Of a stretch of 64,000 nt of DNA, positions 43,721-52,596 are shown one piece after another. Source of the DNA: ZAX-1 sp046533095 (GTDB lineage: Bacteria > Bacillota > Clostridia > Lachnospirales > Lachnospiraceae); assembly GCA_046533095.1 (NCBI GenBank), contig JAJQRA010000024.1, positions 124,001 to 188,000 of the forward strand, written 5' to 3'. The number at the start of each line of letters is the position of its first letter. The first letter of the stretch is position 1. The notes beneath the pieces were generated by a model. It made no database searches. It was not told the origin of the DNA and saw nothing but the letters and a program-made list of their open reading frames with translations. A program made the position numbers and the translations under genes.

Positions 43721-43730
43721 GGAAAAGAAA

Positions 43731-45803
43731 ATGAAAAGGAAGAAACAGCAAATCTCAGTGATTGCGATGGATCCAATGGCGGCGAAATCTTATGGGAAAG
43801 AGGTAGAGGCCTTATTTGGCGATGATGCGGATATTTGCGTATTTTCTGTTAAAGATGGTTCTGCTGCCGGTGTTTTAAAGCGGGCGGATCTATTTGTGGC
43901 CACCACGGATGCTTACGGTTCGGCGGAGGAGCTAGCGCGCCATATTCCCATGGGATGTCAGACGATGGCGATCGAAGTCTCCTTTAAATGGAGCGAATTG
44001 CGTAAATTAAAAGAGATTCCAGCGGGCAGTAGGGTTTTGTTTGTCAACCTGACGCAGACGATGGCTAGAGAAGCGATTGCTCAGTTGGAACAATTTGGCA
44101 TCAACCACGTAACATGGATTCCTTATTATCCGGGTGGGCATCTAGAGGAAGGCGCTCATATTGCGGTAACACCGGGCGAAATGCGTTATGTTCCAGCGTC
44201 CGTGGAAACGAAGATTGATTTGGGCCAGCGGGCCTGCACCTCTGGCATGATGATTGAGATTGCGTTGCGGCTAGGGTTAGAGCATTTATTGGAAACGGAA
44301 AAATTTCAAACTTATTTTAGCTCCATTGCCACTAGCAATTATAGTTTCGACCGGATGTTTTCCCGTTCTATCCGTATAGAGAGCCAGTTCAGCATTTTGA
44401 TGGACATTTTAGGTGACGGCGTCATTGGCGTGAATGAAAAGAACGAGGTTTTTGCCTGCAACAAAAAGGCGGTGGAAATTACCCGGACAGATGTACTGCT
44501 TGTGATGGAGAAAAGTGGAAACAAGGCTTTTCCCTACATTCCTTTTTCAAAGTGTTTGCAAGAAAGACAGCGGATACCGGTTAGGGTCAGCAATGTCAAT
44601 GGCCTTAGTATTAGTGTCGAGGTTGTACCGGTGATGAGGCAAAAGGCGTGTATTGGTGCTTTTGCCATCCTGCAAAAATTCAATGAAGTGGAAATCCGGC
44701 AAAGCGAGCTGCGCAAGCAATTGTCTTGCAAGGGCAATCGTGCGAAATATGGATTTGAGGATGTAATCGGAGAATCGATGGCAATTATCGGTACAAAAGA
44801 TGTTTTAAAGCGGATGGCCACTAGCGAAAGCCCGATCCTTTTGATTGGCGAAACTGGTACCGGCAAGGAATTGTTTGCCCATGCGGTTCATCGGGCTTCT
44901 AAGCGCTCTATGGGTCCGTTTGTTGCCATTAATGTGGCCGCACTTCCGGAAAGTCTATTAGAAAGTGAGCTGTTTGGCTATGAGGAGGGGGCATTTACGG
45001 GAGCAAAAAAGGGTGGACATCCCGGTTTGTTTGAAGCTTCCCACAAGGGAACGATTTTTTTAGATGAGGTGGAGGGCATGAGCCTTGCCCATCAGGTGAA
45101 ACTGCTTCGTGTCTTACAGGAGCGCGAGGTTATGCGGGTGGGTGGCAACCGTACGATCAGCATTGATGTGCGGGTCGTAGCGGCGACCAATGAATCCTTA
45201 GAACAAAATGTAAGAGAGGGGAAATTTCGAAAGGATTTATATTACCGCTTGAACACATTGCCCGTTGTAATCCCCACTTTGGCAAAACGAGGGGACGATG
45301 TGTTTTTGCTGATTGAGCATTTCAAGGTAGAATTAGGTGGAAACTTTAGACTGATGGAGCCGGTGAAGGGGTTTCTTCGGCATTATCCATGGCCGGGCAA
45401 TGTTAGGGAATTGCGAAATGTGGTGGAATATTTTATTTATATCGGCCATGACCAGATAACGATGGACGATTTGCCTCCTACGATTTTTTTAAGCACGCAT
45501 CGTATAAACAGTATACATAGCACGCCCCCCATATTGAGCGCAGATACATCGAAAGAGGGTACGGCAGCGTTCGATAATTTTCGCTTTGTATTGGAGCAGC
45601 TGTATTTAGCATCGGAGGAGCAATGCTCCATGGGCAGGGATAAGCTGATGAAAAAAGCGTGGGAGTATCGAATACCAATCTCTCAACAGGAAATCCGCAC
45701 AATCCTGACTGAAATGGCAAACAAGGGGTTTGTTCGTGTCAGCAAAGGCCGGGGTGGAAGCCGATTGACACCGAAGGGACGAGAAATATGGGAAAATGGT
45801 TAA
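43731..45803 (+). CDS. Sigma-54-dependent transcriptional activator with unusual C terminus
   Basis: This 690-residue protein has an N-terminal domain of unrecognised type (residues 1-190), a PAS-like domain (about 215-320) and an AAA+ sigma-54 activation domain (about 343-575) with Walker A GETGTGKE (373-380) and the GAFTGA loop (420-425) that contacts sigma-54. The C-terminal 80 residues lack the usual Fis-type helix-turn-helix and instead resemble a winged helix ending in RGGSRLTPKGREIW. It stands between two sigma-54 promoters and most likely activates both. Confidence 0.9.
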   Translation: MKRKKQQISVIAMDPMAAKSYGKEVEALFGDDADICVFSVKDGSAAGVLKRADLFVATTDAYGSAEELARHIPMGCQTMAIEVSFKWSELRKLKEIPAGSRVLFVNLTQTMAREAIAQLEQFGINHVTWIPYYPGGHLEEGAHIAVTPGEMRYVPASVETKIDLGQRACTSGMMIEIALRLGLEHLLETEKFQTYFSSIATSNYSFDRMFSRSIRIESQFSILMDILGDGVIGVNEKNEVFACNKKAVEITRTDVLLVMEKSGNKAFPYIPFSKCLQERQRIPVRVSNVNGLSISVEVVPVMRQKACIGAFAILQKFNEVEIRQSELRKQLSCKGNRAKYGFEDVIGESMAIIGTKDVLKRMATSESPILLIGETGTGKELFAHAVHRASKRSMGPFVAINVAALPESLLESELFGYEEGAFTGAKKGGHPGLFEASHKGTIFLDEVEGMSLAHQVKLLRVLQEREVMRVGGNRTISIDVRVVAATNESLEQNVREGKFRKDLYYRLNTLPVVIPTLAKRGDDVFLLIEHFKVELGGNFRLMEPVKGFLRHYPWPGNVRELRNVVEYFIYIGHDQITMDDLPPTIFLSTHRINSIHSTPPILSADTSKEGTAAFDNFRFVLEQLYLASEEQCSMGRDKLMKKAWEYRIPISQQEIRTILTEMANKGFVRVSKGRGGSRLTPKGREIWENG

Positions 45804-45818
45804 AGATTATGAAATGAA

Positions 45819-45835
45819 AATGGTATATAACCAAT
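45819..45835. promoter_or_regulatory. Candidate activator-binding palindrome upstream of patB
   Basis: AATGGTATATAACCAAT (TGGT-N5-ACCA) is centred about 173 bases upstream of the predicted patB transcription start and matches the site at 43503. Confidence 0.55.
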
Positions 45836-45972
45836 AAAATCAGAATAATCGCTGCTTGGTATACATCCTTTACGGATGATTGAAATACTTTCACACGAAG
45901 TGTTCCATGCGTTGCATTACTGAGAGTACGAAAAGGCAAGAACTGTTCTTTTGTAATTTATGGATTTTTCTG

Positions 45973-45990
45973 TTGGCATGATTATTGCTT
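45973..45990 (+). promoter_or_regulatory. Sigma-54 promoter of patB
   Basis: TTGGCATGATTATTGCTT has the -24 and -12 elements with GG and GC 12 bases apart. The predicted start near 46000 gives a leader of about 54 bases. Confidence 0.78.
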
Positions 45991-46053
45991 ATTTAAAATT
46001 AAGAACAGTTACAGAAATTTTGCATACAACCTACCATGAAGGAGGGAAAAGCG

Positions 46054-47223
46054 ATGAAGTATGATTTTGACAAGATTTATGACCGCTCCCAAAACCACTC
46101 TGCCAAGTATGATGAGCGTAAAAAGAAATTTGGTACAGATGACATCATCCCATTGTGGATTGCAGATATGGATTTTAAGACGGCCCAACCTATCATTGAT
46201 GCACTAAAGAGCCGGGCGGAAGAGGGAATGTGGGGCTATACCGCAAGGCCTGACAGCTATTTTACCGCCATTTTAAATTGGCAGAAGAACCGAAATGGTT
46301 GGGATATCGATCGGAGCCTTATGAGTTTTTGCCCGGGAGTAGTTCAAACCATTAGCGCTATGGTGCGGCTGTACACCCCACAAGGCGGCAATGTTCTAAT
46401 TCAGACACCGGTATATTCTGAATTTTATGACATGAGCGAGGCGTGGAACCGCAAGGTGATAGAGAATCAGCTTGTGGAACAGGACGGTAAATGGACGGTG
46501 GATTTTATAGATTTTGAGGAAAAGCTTTTACAGGCGGATTTGTTTGTGCTATGTAGCCCTCACAATCCACTTGGCATCGTATGGGAAGAAAAGGAACTCG
46601 CTCGGATGATGCAGCTGTGCTTAAAATATCATGTTTTGGTGCTATCCGACGAAATTCACTCTGATCTCGTTTTCCATGGGAAGAAACATATTCCAACCGC
46701 CACGCTGTCGAAAGAGATTGCTGCGAATGTAGTCACTGGCATCTCCGCTACCAAGACGTTTAACATGGCGGGATTGCAGGCCTCCACAGTGGTGTTCCCC
46801 AACCGGCACATGAAACAGGTTTTCGATCACTTTTGGCAGTGTATGGATATTCACCGGAACAATGCTTTTAGCCTTATTGCCGTAGAAACGGCATTTCTAG
46901 AAGGAGAAGAGTGGCTAGAGCAGCTTTTAGTTTACCTTAGCGCAAACTTGGATTTTGTGGTTGACTACTGCGCAAAGAACATCCCTAAGATCAAGCCACT
47001 TATGCCGGATGCGACCTATCTTATGTGGCTTGACTGCCGAGCATTAGGCATGACCAACGAGGAACTTCACGATTTTATGATTCAGAAAGCCAAAATAGGA
47101 CTAAATGAAGGCGACTCCTTTGGACGAAGCCTGACAGGCTATATGCGGCTTAATGTAGCCTGCCCTTGCTTGATATTAGAAAAAGCACTAGGCCAGTTGA
47201 AATCTGCCGTGGATAGCTTGTAA
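46054..47223 (+). CDS. patB: PatB/MalY-type cystathionine beta-lyase (aminotransferase fold)
   Basis: This 389-residue PLP enzyme of the PatB/MalY group cleaves C-S bonds of cystathionine or cysteine conjugates to thiol, pyruvate and ammonia. Typical blocks are PLWIADMDF near residue 32, GVVQTISAMVR, SPHNPLGIVW, LSDEIHSDL and the PLP lysine in SATKTFNMAGL. The ATG at 46054 follows AAGGAGGGAAA; an ATG at 46036 precedes the ribosome site. It is driven by the sigma-54 promoter at 45973, tying C-S lyase activity to the desulfidase operon. Confidence 0.92.
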   Translation: MKYDFDKIYDRSQNHSAKYDERKKKFGTDDIIPLWIADMDFKTAQPIIDALKSRAEEGMWGYTARPDSYFTAILNWQKNRNGWDIDRSLMSFCPGVVQTISAMVRLYTPQGGNVLIQTPVYSEFYDMSEAWNRKVIENQLVEQDGKWTVDFIDFEEKLLQADLFVLCSPHNPLGIVWEEKELARMMQLCLKYHVLVLSDEIHSDLVFHGKKHIPTATLSKEIAANVVTGISATKTFNMAGLQASTVVFPNRHMKQVFDHFWQCMDIHRNNAFSLIAVETAFLEGEEWLEQLLVYLSANLDFVVDYCAKNIPKIKPLMPDATYLMWLDCRALGMTNEELHDFMIQKAKIGLNEGDSFGRSLTGYMRLNVACPCLILEKALGQLKSAVDSL

Positions 47224-47231
47224 AACCCTCG

Positions 47232-47415
47232 CACTTTTGCATGAAGCAAGAAAACACTTTTGCATGAAGCAAGAAAACACTTTTGTATGAAGCAAGAAAA
47301 CACTTTTGTATGAAGCAAGAAAACACTTTTGAATAAAGCAAGAAAATACTTTTGTATGAAGCAAGAAAATACTTTTGAATGAAACAAGAAAACACTTTTG
47401 CATGAAGCAAGAAAA
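47232..47415. repeat. 23-bp minisatellite, eight tandem copies
   Basis: Eight abutting units of CACTTTTGYATGAAGCAAGA plus AAA start at 47232 and recur every 23 bases with few changes. Because 23 is not a multiple of three, all frames stay open on the minus strand. The next 237 bases (47416-47652) show no feature except a possible AATTCTC/GAGAATT-like palindrome near 47470. Confidence 0.95.
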
Positions 47416-47652
47416 AATATTGAAAACGAGAAAAAAGTGTAGTATCATACACTTGAGTGAAAACAAATGGCAATTCTCGGGATTTTGTTACAAAAACCCC
47501 CAACCACAAGGGCATATTTTCAAACGAAGATCGAAAAAACCTCGCTAAATGTGGAATGCATTGCGTTGTAATGGGTACGGAATCTTACCGGCAATCCATC
47601 TATGAATCGGAAGAACTTGTTCTATGATCAGAAGTTTTCATTGATGGCAGAA

Positions 47653-47754
47653 GCAACGATCATCGAAGCATTTTTGATACTTTGCGATTAGAGATGTGAA
47701 TATTATACACATTGGATGTGATGCAACGATCATCGAAGCATCTTTGATACTTTG
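47653..47754. repeat. 32-bp direct repeat with 70-bp period before the histidine kinase gene
   Basis: GCAACGATCATCGAAGCAT followed by TTTTGATACTTTG is found at 47653-47684 and, with one change, at 47723-47754, just upstream of the kinase gene. It could hold a regulator site. Confidence 0.85.
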
Positions 47755-47800
47755 ATATACGGTACTTTACGATAGGGTACTAGACGGGATGGAGAACTGG

Positions 47801-49552
47801 ATGAAAGGATTATTTCGTAAGGCTGATATATTTCATAAGCTATTTCGTAGCCATATGATGTTGGCTGTGATCTTGATTTTTGTTTTTTTGACTACGGTGT
47901 GTGTTTTCTTTACCGTAACCATACAGCAAAAAAATCAATTTTTTATGGATGATGTCGTCAACCTGAATGCAAAACGCTTGAATGAACTGACGGATACAAT
48001 GAAAAGCTGTTCCAATGCAGTGATGTTCGCCCTTAATCAACAAGGCTTTCTGGATGATACGTCAAACGATACGGAACTGGCTCGCTATAACAAAATTACA
48101 CGCCAGTTGTCTTTGATGTGCCAGGTTTATAAAAACGTGGATTCTCTTGTTTATGTTACGATGTCTGGTAAAGTTTATTCAAATCAACATGGGATAGGAT
48201 CCGCCCTTAACAGTTCTTCTATGCAGCCATACCAAGATCAATTAGAATCGAATTCTACAAAGCCTGTCTGCTTTGGGGTTGTTTTAGACGATGGATTGAG
48301 CACCATTGACGATGAACCCGTTTTGCTTGTGGGCAAGAAGATTATACGGATTACCGATGGCGTTACGTTGGGATTTTTATACATAGCCATACAAGGCTCC
48401 CATGTCGTATCGGTGTATGGCGATGCGACTTACACACCCGGTACGGTATTTTATCTAAGCAGCATGTCTGGCGCAGTGCTTTCCTCAAATGCTCCATCCG
48501 ACGGGGACGCTAATTTTTTGCAGGCAATCAGTGAATCCTCACAGATGAAGACATCGTTTTTTAATGGTGGGAACTATTTTCTTTCCTACAAAATACCGAT
48601 TTCTTCGATGGATGCTTTCCTGATCTGTGTGATTCCCATTTTTGAACTTTATGACGACCTAATCGTCATTGTTACCTTAGTTTTCGCAATTGGCATTGCG
48701 GGTATTGTGGTTTCAGTGAAAATGGCGCGGCGCCTATCCTATAAAATCTCAACGCCCATATGCCGCCTTACGTTTGATATGTATGCCGTGGAGAGCGGAG
48801 ATATTTCCCTTCGAAGCTTCGTTCGTACCGATGACGAGATTGGAACGCTTGCCACGGGATTTAACAAAATGCTGGATCAAATTAACGTTTTGATTGATAC
48901 GATCAAGCAGGAACAGAAACAAAAAGGGGAAGTGGAAATGGCTCTGCTTCAAAATCAAATCAAGCCGCACTTCCTCTATAACGCGCTTAACACGATCCAT
49001 AGCCTTTGTTTGATTGACGAACCGGAAAGGGCGGCAGAAGCGGCGGAATCCCTCGCAAGGCATTACCGCGCCAATCTCTCCGGCGGACACAATATCATTA
49101 CGCTAAAGGATGAGTTGGCCGGCGTGGAGGGGTATTTTGACATTCAAAGAATCAGATATTCCAGCCACTTGCTAACGGGGATCATATGCGATGCGGATGC
49201 CCAGTCGGCACGATTGCCCAAAATGACGATACAGCCTATTGTTGAAAATGCGGTTGAACACGGTGTTCGCCCGAAGGGGAACGGCAATGTGCTGGTACAG
49301 GTGAAGAAAATTGGTGGAGATATTTTTATAGAAGTAATAGACGATGGCATCGGTATGAATGAAAAAGTAATGAAACATATTTTGACGCGTGAAAGCCATA
49401 CAGGTTTCGGCCTTAAAAATGTGAATGAGAGGCTGCAAAAATTTACCCAAACTTCCGAGCCGATTACGATTGAGAGTAAGGAAGGGCTTGGAACTACCGT
49501 TACTGTGAGGGTGAGCAAAGGGGGGGCATGCAGTGAAAGTGTTGATTGCTGA
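47801..49552 (+). CDS. YesM-type sensor histidine kinase
   Basis: This 583-residue kinase has a membrane segment near residues 18-40, an extracytoplasmic Cache-like sensor, a second membrane segment near 287-308, a HAMP domain, the His-kinase motif QIKPHFLYNALNTIHSL (phospho-histidine at PHF) and a HATPase with VENAVEHG and DDGIGM. ATG at 47801 has GGAG six bases upstream; ATG at 47789 is an alternative. It overlaps the response regulator gene. YesM/YesN pairs usually sense sugars and control the adjacent importer, here the alpha-galactoside locus. Confidence 0.92.
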   Translation: MKGLFRKADIFHKLFRSHMMLAVILIFVFLTTVCVFFTVTIQQKNQFFMDDVVNLNAKRLNELTDTMKSCSNAVMFALNQQGFLDDTSNDTELARYNKITRQLSLMCQVYKNVDSLVYVTMSGKVYSNQHGIGSALNSSSMQPYQDQLESNSTKPVCFGVVLDDGLSTIDDEPVLLVGKKIIRITDGVTLGFLYIAIQGSHVVSVYGDATYTPGTVFYLSSMSGAVLSSNAPSDGDANFLQAISESSQMKTSFFNGGNYFLSYKIPISSMDAFLICVIPIFELYDDLIVIVTLVFAIGIAGIVVSVKMARRLSYKISTPICRLTFDMYAVESGDISLRSFVRTDDEIGTLATGFNKMLDQINVLIDTIKQEQKQKGEVEMALLQNQIKPHFLYNALNTIHSLCLIDEPERAAEAAESLARHYRANLSGGHNIITLKDELAGVEGYFDIQRIRYSSHLLTGIICDADAQSARLPKMTIQPIVENAVEHGVRPKGNGNVLVQVKKIGGDIFIEVIDDGIGMNEKVMKHILTRESHTGFGLKNVNERLQKFTQTSEPITIESKEGLGTTVTVRVSKGGACSESVDC

Positions 49553-50666
49553 CGACGAGGACGTGTTCCGTGTTTACCTAAAGAGGGCAGTTTTGTGGGA
49601 AGAATATGGGGATGTTTCTTTTTATGACGCGATGAACGGAAAAGAAGCCCTTGCGCTTGCCGAACAGGTTCATCCTGATTTAGTCCTTGCTGATATTGAA
49701 ATGCCCCTTATGAATGGATTGGAATTTTCCTCCGGTTTAAAACGTATCAATCCTGATTGTGAAATCCTAATTATTACCGGACATGAAAAGTTTGAGTATG
49801 CGCAAACCGCTCTTCGGATCGGAATCGCGGATTTTCTTTTAAAGCCCTTGCCGGCTCAGGCGCTCAAAACCGCCCTTACCCCGATTATCAGCCGTATACA
49901 GGAACGTAAGGCGACGAAAGAAATGCTTTTTTATGCAGACGGATTGAAAAGCTCTGAGGGATTTATACGGAAATGGGGCAAGATAAGATATCAAGATGAA
50001 AAGAATGGGATTGGAGAATTTTCCTATCCCTTCAAGGAAAACCAAGAACTTGCCAATGCGCTTAGAGTAGGCGATCGGGATGGCGTAAATGAGATCGTTG
50101 ATCAGCTGATTGCAAAGAGTGACAGGGAACATGTCCCCCTAGATTGTCTGGTAAGCCTGTGCCTTGGACTTGTCACAGTTTGTTTGGAGGTGATACACGA
50201 AGTAGGTATGGTGCCAGAAAAGGTTTTCCCATCGGGCTTTATGCCTTATTCGGAACTTAAAAACCTAAAAAATTCAGATGAAGTATTAAAATGGTTGAAA
50301 GATATGTGTTTTGCTACAATACAAGGAACAAGCGGAAAAGCATCTTCACGCATCCATAAAATCGTGAGCGAGTCAAGGCGTATCATTTTGAACAATTATT
50401 CCGATCCGGATTTTAACGTGGAGAAATTATCAAAGGAAATCTTCTTTAGCGAAAGGTATTTGCGGCGGGCATTTAACCAGCTCGGAGAAGACAGCCCCTC
50501 CGCATATCTAAAAATGGTGCGTATGGAATCTGCGCTCACTTTACTAAATGGGGGGAAAACCCCAACCGATACAAGTATACTGGTCGGATTTAACGACCCC
50601 GCATATTTTAGTAAATGCTTTAAGCAATACTTTGGATATTCTCCTTCTTGCTATGAAGAAAAATAA
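49533..50666 (+). CDS. YesN-type response regulator with AraC DNA-binding domain
   Basis: This 377-residue regulator has a receiver domain (residues 1-120, phospho-accepting Asp54 in LADIEMPLMNG), a linker and a C-terminal AraC/XylS double helix-turn-helix ending in GFNDPAYFSKCFKQYFGYSP. The start is GTG at 49533 with GGGGGG upstream, overlapping the kinase gene by 20 bases. A strong terminator follows at once. It presumably activates the promoter at 50961. Confidence 0.92.
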   Translation: MKVLIADDEDVFRVYLKRAVLWEEYGDVSFYDAMNGKEALALAEQVHPDLVLADIEMPLMNGLEFSSGLKRINPDCEILIITGHEKFEYAQTALRIGIADFLLKPLPAQALKTALTPIISRIQERKATKEMLFYADGLKSSEGFIRKWGKIRYQDEKNGIGEFSYPFKENQELANALRVGDRDGVNEIVDQLIAKSDREHVPLDCLVSLCLGLVTVCLEVIHEVGMVPEKVFPSGFMPYSELKNLKNSDEVLKWLKDMCFATIQGTSGKASSRIHKIVSESRRIILNNYSDPDFNVEKLSKEIFFSERYLRRAFNQLGEDSPSAYLKMVRMESALTLLNGGKTPTDTSILVGFNDPAYFSKCFKQYFGYSPSCYEEK

Positions 50667-50670
50667 ATTT

Positions 50671-50697
50671 AGTCCGCGCAAGCGGGCTGTTTTTTTG
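50671..50697 (+). terminator. Intrinsic terminator after the response regulator
   Basis: AGTCCGC and GCGGGCT form a 7-bp stem with a GCAA tetraloop, followed by G and seven T. Confidence 0.9.
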
Positions 50698-50906
50698 TAT
50701 GATAGGAAAGTGCTTCTATCATACAAAAAACCCTCCGGGGGATCGCACTGCGGCGTATCAGGAAGTTGTTGCTGACGCAACTGCCGCAGGCGAAGAATCC
50801 TGAGGGCAGGATTCTTTATTATTATGATAGGAAAGTGCTTCTATCATACAAAAAACCCTCCGGGGGATCGCACTGCGGCGTATCAGGAAGTTGTTGCTGA
50901 CGCAAC
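50698..50906. repeat. 84-bp structured direct repeat with 125-bp period
   Basis: Copies at 50698-50781 and 50823-50906 are almost identical. Each contains a TATGATAG/CTATCATA hairpin, a CTCCGGGGG segment, and AGTTG/CAAC and CTGCGGC elements. Copy one is closed by GCCGCAG at 50782. The gap 50667-51024 is filled by this repeat, two terminators and the operon promoter. Confidence 0.92.
50794..50822 (+). terminator. Second hairpin within the structured repeat region
   Basis: AGAATCCTG and CAGGATTCT form a 9-bp stem with an AGGG loop, followed by TTATTATT. Confidence 0.65.
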
Positions 50907-50960
50907 CACCGCAGGATTCTTTATTGTGCCGTTATTTTCAGAGGCGTTCCGAAAATTCCA

Positions 50961-50989
50961 TTCACAAAACCTTCACCTGCTCTTATAAT
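50961..50989 (+). promoter_or_regulatory. Promoter of the alpha-galactoside operon
   Basis: TTCACA (50961-50966) and TATAAT (50984-50989) have a 17-base spacer, 35 bases upstream of the binding-protein start. Confidence 0.8.
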
Positions 50990-51024
50990 AAAATTACCTA
51001 TTAACCCAAAGGAGGATTTATAAG

Positions 51025-52413
51025 ATGATGAAGAAGAAAATGAAAAGGTTCTGTGCGTTAATGCTATCCATGTGCGTTATATTATCTCTAACGGCATGCT
51101 CTACGAACAATCAAGACGCTGCTTCGGCAAGTGGGGAAAATGCGGATTCCCCAAAAGATCCCGAACCCGCCCCCGCCTCAGAAGATACAAAGGTATCGGA
51201 TTCAGAAGATACAAGCGAGGAACACGAGCCGATCACATTACGCATCTACACGCGCTATAGTGACGATGACAGTATTTTGCCCTACGACTATATGGTTTCC
51301 GAACTTGCCAAGGATATGCCTTGGGTTACCTTAGAACTTGATCCACAGGCCGCCGATGATAACGTAAAAATCAAATCATACGCAGCAACAGGCGATATGC
51401 CCGACATTTTCAATATCACGGGACTGGATGTAATCGACACATTAAATCAGTCAGGCAACATCGCTGACCTGACGGACAAAGTAAAAGCAAACGGTTTTGC
51501 CGATAAAGTTTTGCCAAATAGCCAAAGTAAGCTCTATCACCCAAATGACGACAAAGTTTATACGTTGCCTTATATGGGCAACGAGGTTACGCTGCTCTTT
51601 GCAAATACAGAACTATTTGAGAAAAACAAGATTAAAATTCCGGAAACGCTTGATGAATTAAAAACCGCCTGCACGGAATTTAATAAGCTCGGAATTACTC
51701 CGATCGCAACGTTTGGGAAAGAAACATGGCTATGTATGGCACTGGTAGAGATGATTATAACCCGCTATGTGCCAAGTGGGTTTCGAGGGCTTGACGATGG
51801 AACAGTGACGATCGACGACCCTGGATTTTTACAAGGTGCACAGGAAGTGCTGGATTTGGTAAATGCAGGTATGCTGTCAAGCAGCGCGGTAAATACCAAT
51901 TATGAACAGGCGGCGGCCCAATTTTATAACGGCGAAGCGGCAATGCTGGTAAATGGCCAATGGGAGATTTCTAGTTCAGAGGAAAAATTAGGGGATAAGG
52001 CGACCTGGATTCCACTTCCCTCAAAAACAGAAGAGGATTTTCAAACAGCACAATACAACTTTGTCGGCGGCTCAGGTACGCCTGGCGGTTTCGCAGTTTC
52101 CCCTCATTCAGAGAACTATGATACGGCGGTAGAAGTTGCATGCTATATCGCGGAAAAATACGCTTGGTTTAATTATAATATGCGTGGTTCCGTCATGGTT
52201 GCCATTGATGTAGACAAGGAACCGAACGTAGAAATGCCGGCGATGATGCAAAAGCTTGCTGATTACATACCGAAAATGGGAGAAACGACCCTATTATTTA
52301 GCCTTAGCGGAACAGAACTGACCGTGACCATACAAGACGAATGCCAGAGGCTTCTTTCAGGCAATACAACAGCAGAAGAGTTTGTTGCAAATATCAAGCG
52401 TGTCATAAACTAG
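51025..52413 (+). CDS. Carbohydrate ABC importer substrate-binding lipoprotein (family 1)
   Basis: This 462-residue precursor has a signal peptide with an LTAC lipobox (Cys25) and an acidic linker, then a family 1 solute-binding fold. AAAGGAGG precedes the ATG. It leads an importer plus alpha-galactosidase operon, so its likely ligand is an alpha-galactoside such as raffinose or melibiose. No ATPase gene is present, as is usual for CUT1 importers that share an MsmX-type ATPase encoded elsewhere. Confidence 0.92.
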   Translation: MMKKKMKRFCALMLSMCVILSLTACSTNNQDAASASGENADSPKDPEPAPASEDTKVSDSEDTSEEHEPITLRIYTRYSDDDSILPYDYMVSELAKDMPWVTLELDPQAADDNVKIKSYAATGDMPDIFNITGLDVIDTLNQSGNIADLTDKVKANGFADKVLPNSQSKLYHPNDDKVYTLPYMGNEVTLLFANTELFEKNKIKIPETLDELKTACTEFNKLGITPIATFGKETWLCMALVEMIITRYVPSGFRGLDDGTVTIDDPGFLQGAQEVLDLVNAGMLSSSAVNTNYEQAAAQFYNGEAAMLVNGQWEISSSEEKLGDKATWIPLPSKTEEDFQTAQYNFVGGSGTPGGFAVSPHSENYDTAVEVACYIAEKYAWFNYNMRGSVMVAIDVDKEPNVEMPAMMQKLADYIPKMGETTLLFSLSGTELTVTIQDECQRLLSGNTTAEEFVANIKRVIN

Positions 52414-52495
52414 CTACATGTAGTTTTAGCAAAGCGTTAGGTAGATTTACGGCAAAGTATCAGCACGAAGTACGTTGGCAATTAAAATTGCCTGT

Positions 52496-52564
52496 AATAC
52501 GAAGGCGCCAACGTATGGATGCTTGAAAATACGAAGGCTGCCAACGTATGGGATGCTTGAAAAA
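52496..52564. repeat. 32-bp direct repeat between binding-protein and permease genes
   Basis: AATACGAAGGC followed by GCCAACGTATGG and ATGCTTGAA appears at 52496-52527 and, with two small insertions, at 52528-52564. A shorter ACGTTGGCAATT/AATTGCC element precedes it. Confidence 0.75.
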
Positions 52565-52596
52565 TAGTAGAATGTTAAAAGAGGGGTGATTGTGTC

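Noticed and set aside
47232..47415. CRISPR-like array
   Set aside because: Units abut without unique spacers and no cas gene is present; it is a minisatellite.
47139..47515. Three overlapping minus-strand frames with repeated CFIQK-like peptides
   Set aside because: They come from the 23-bp repeat, whose length keeps every frame open; there is no start signal and no domain.
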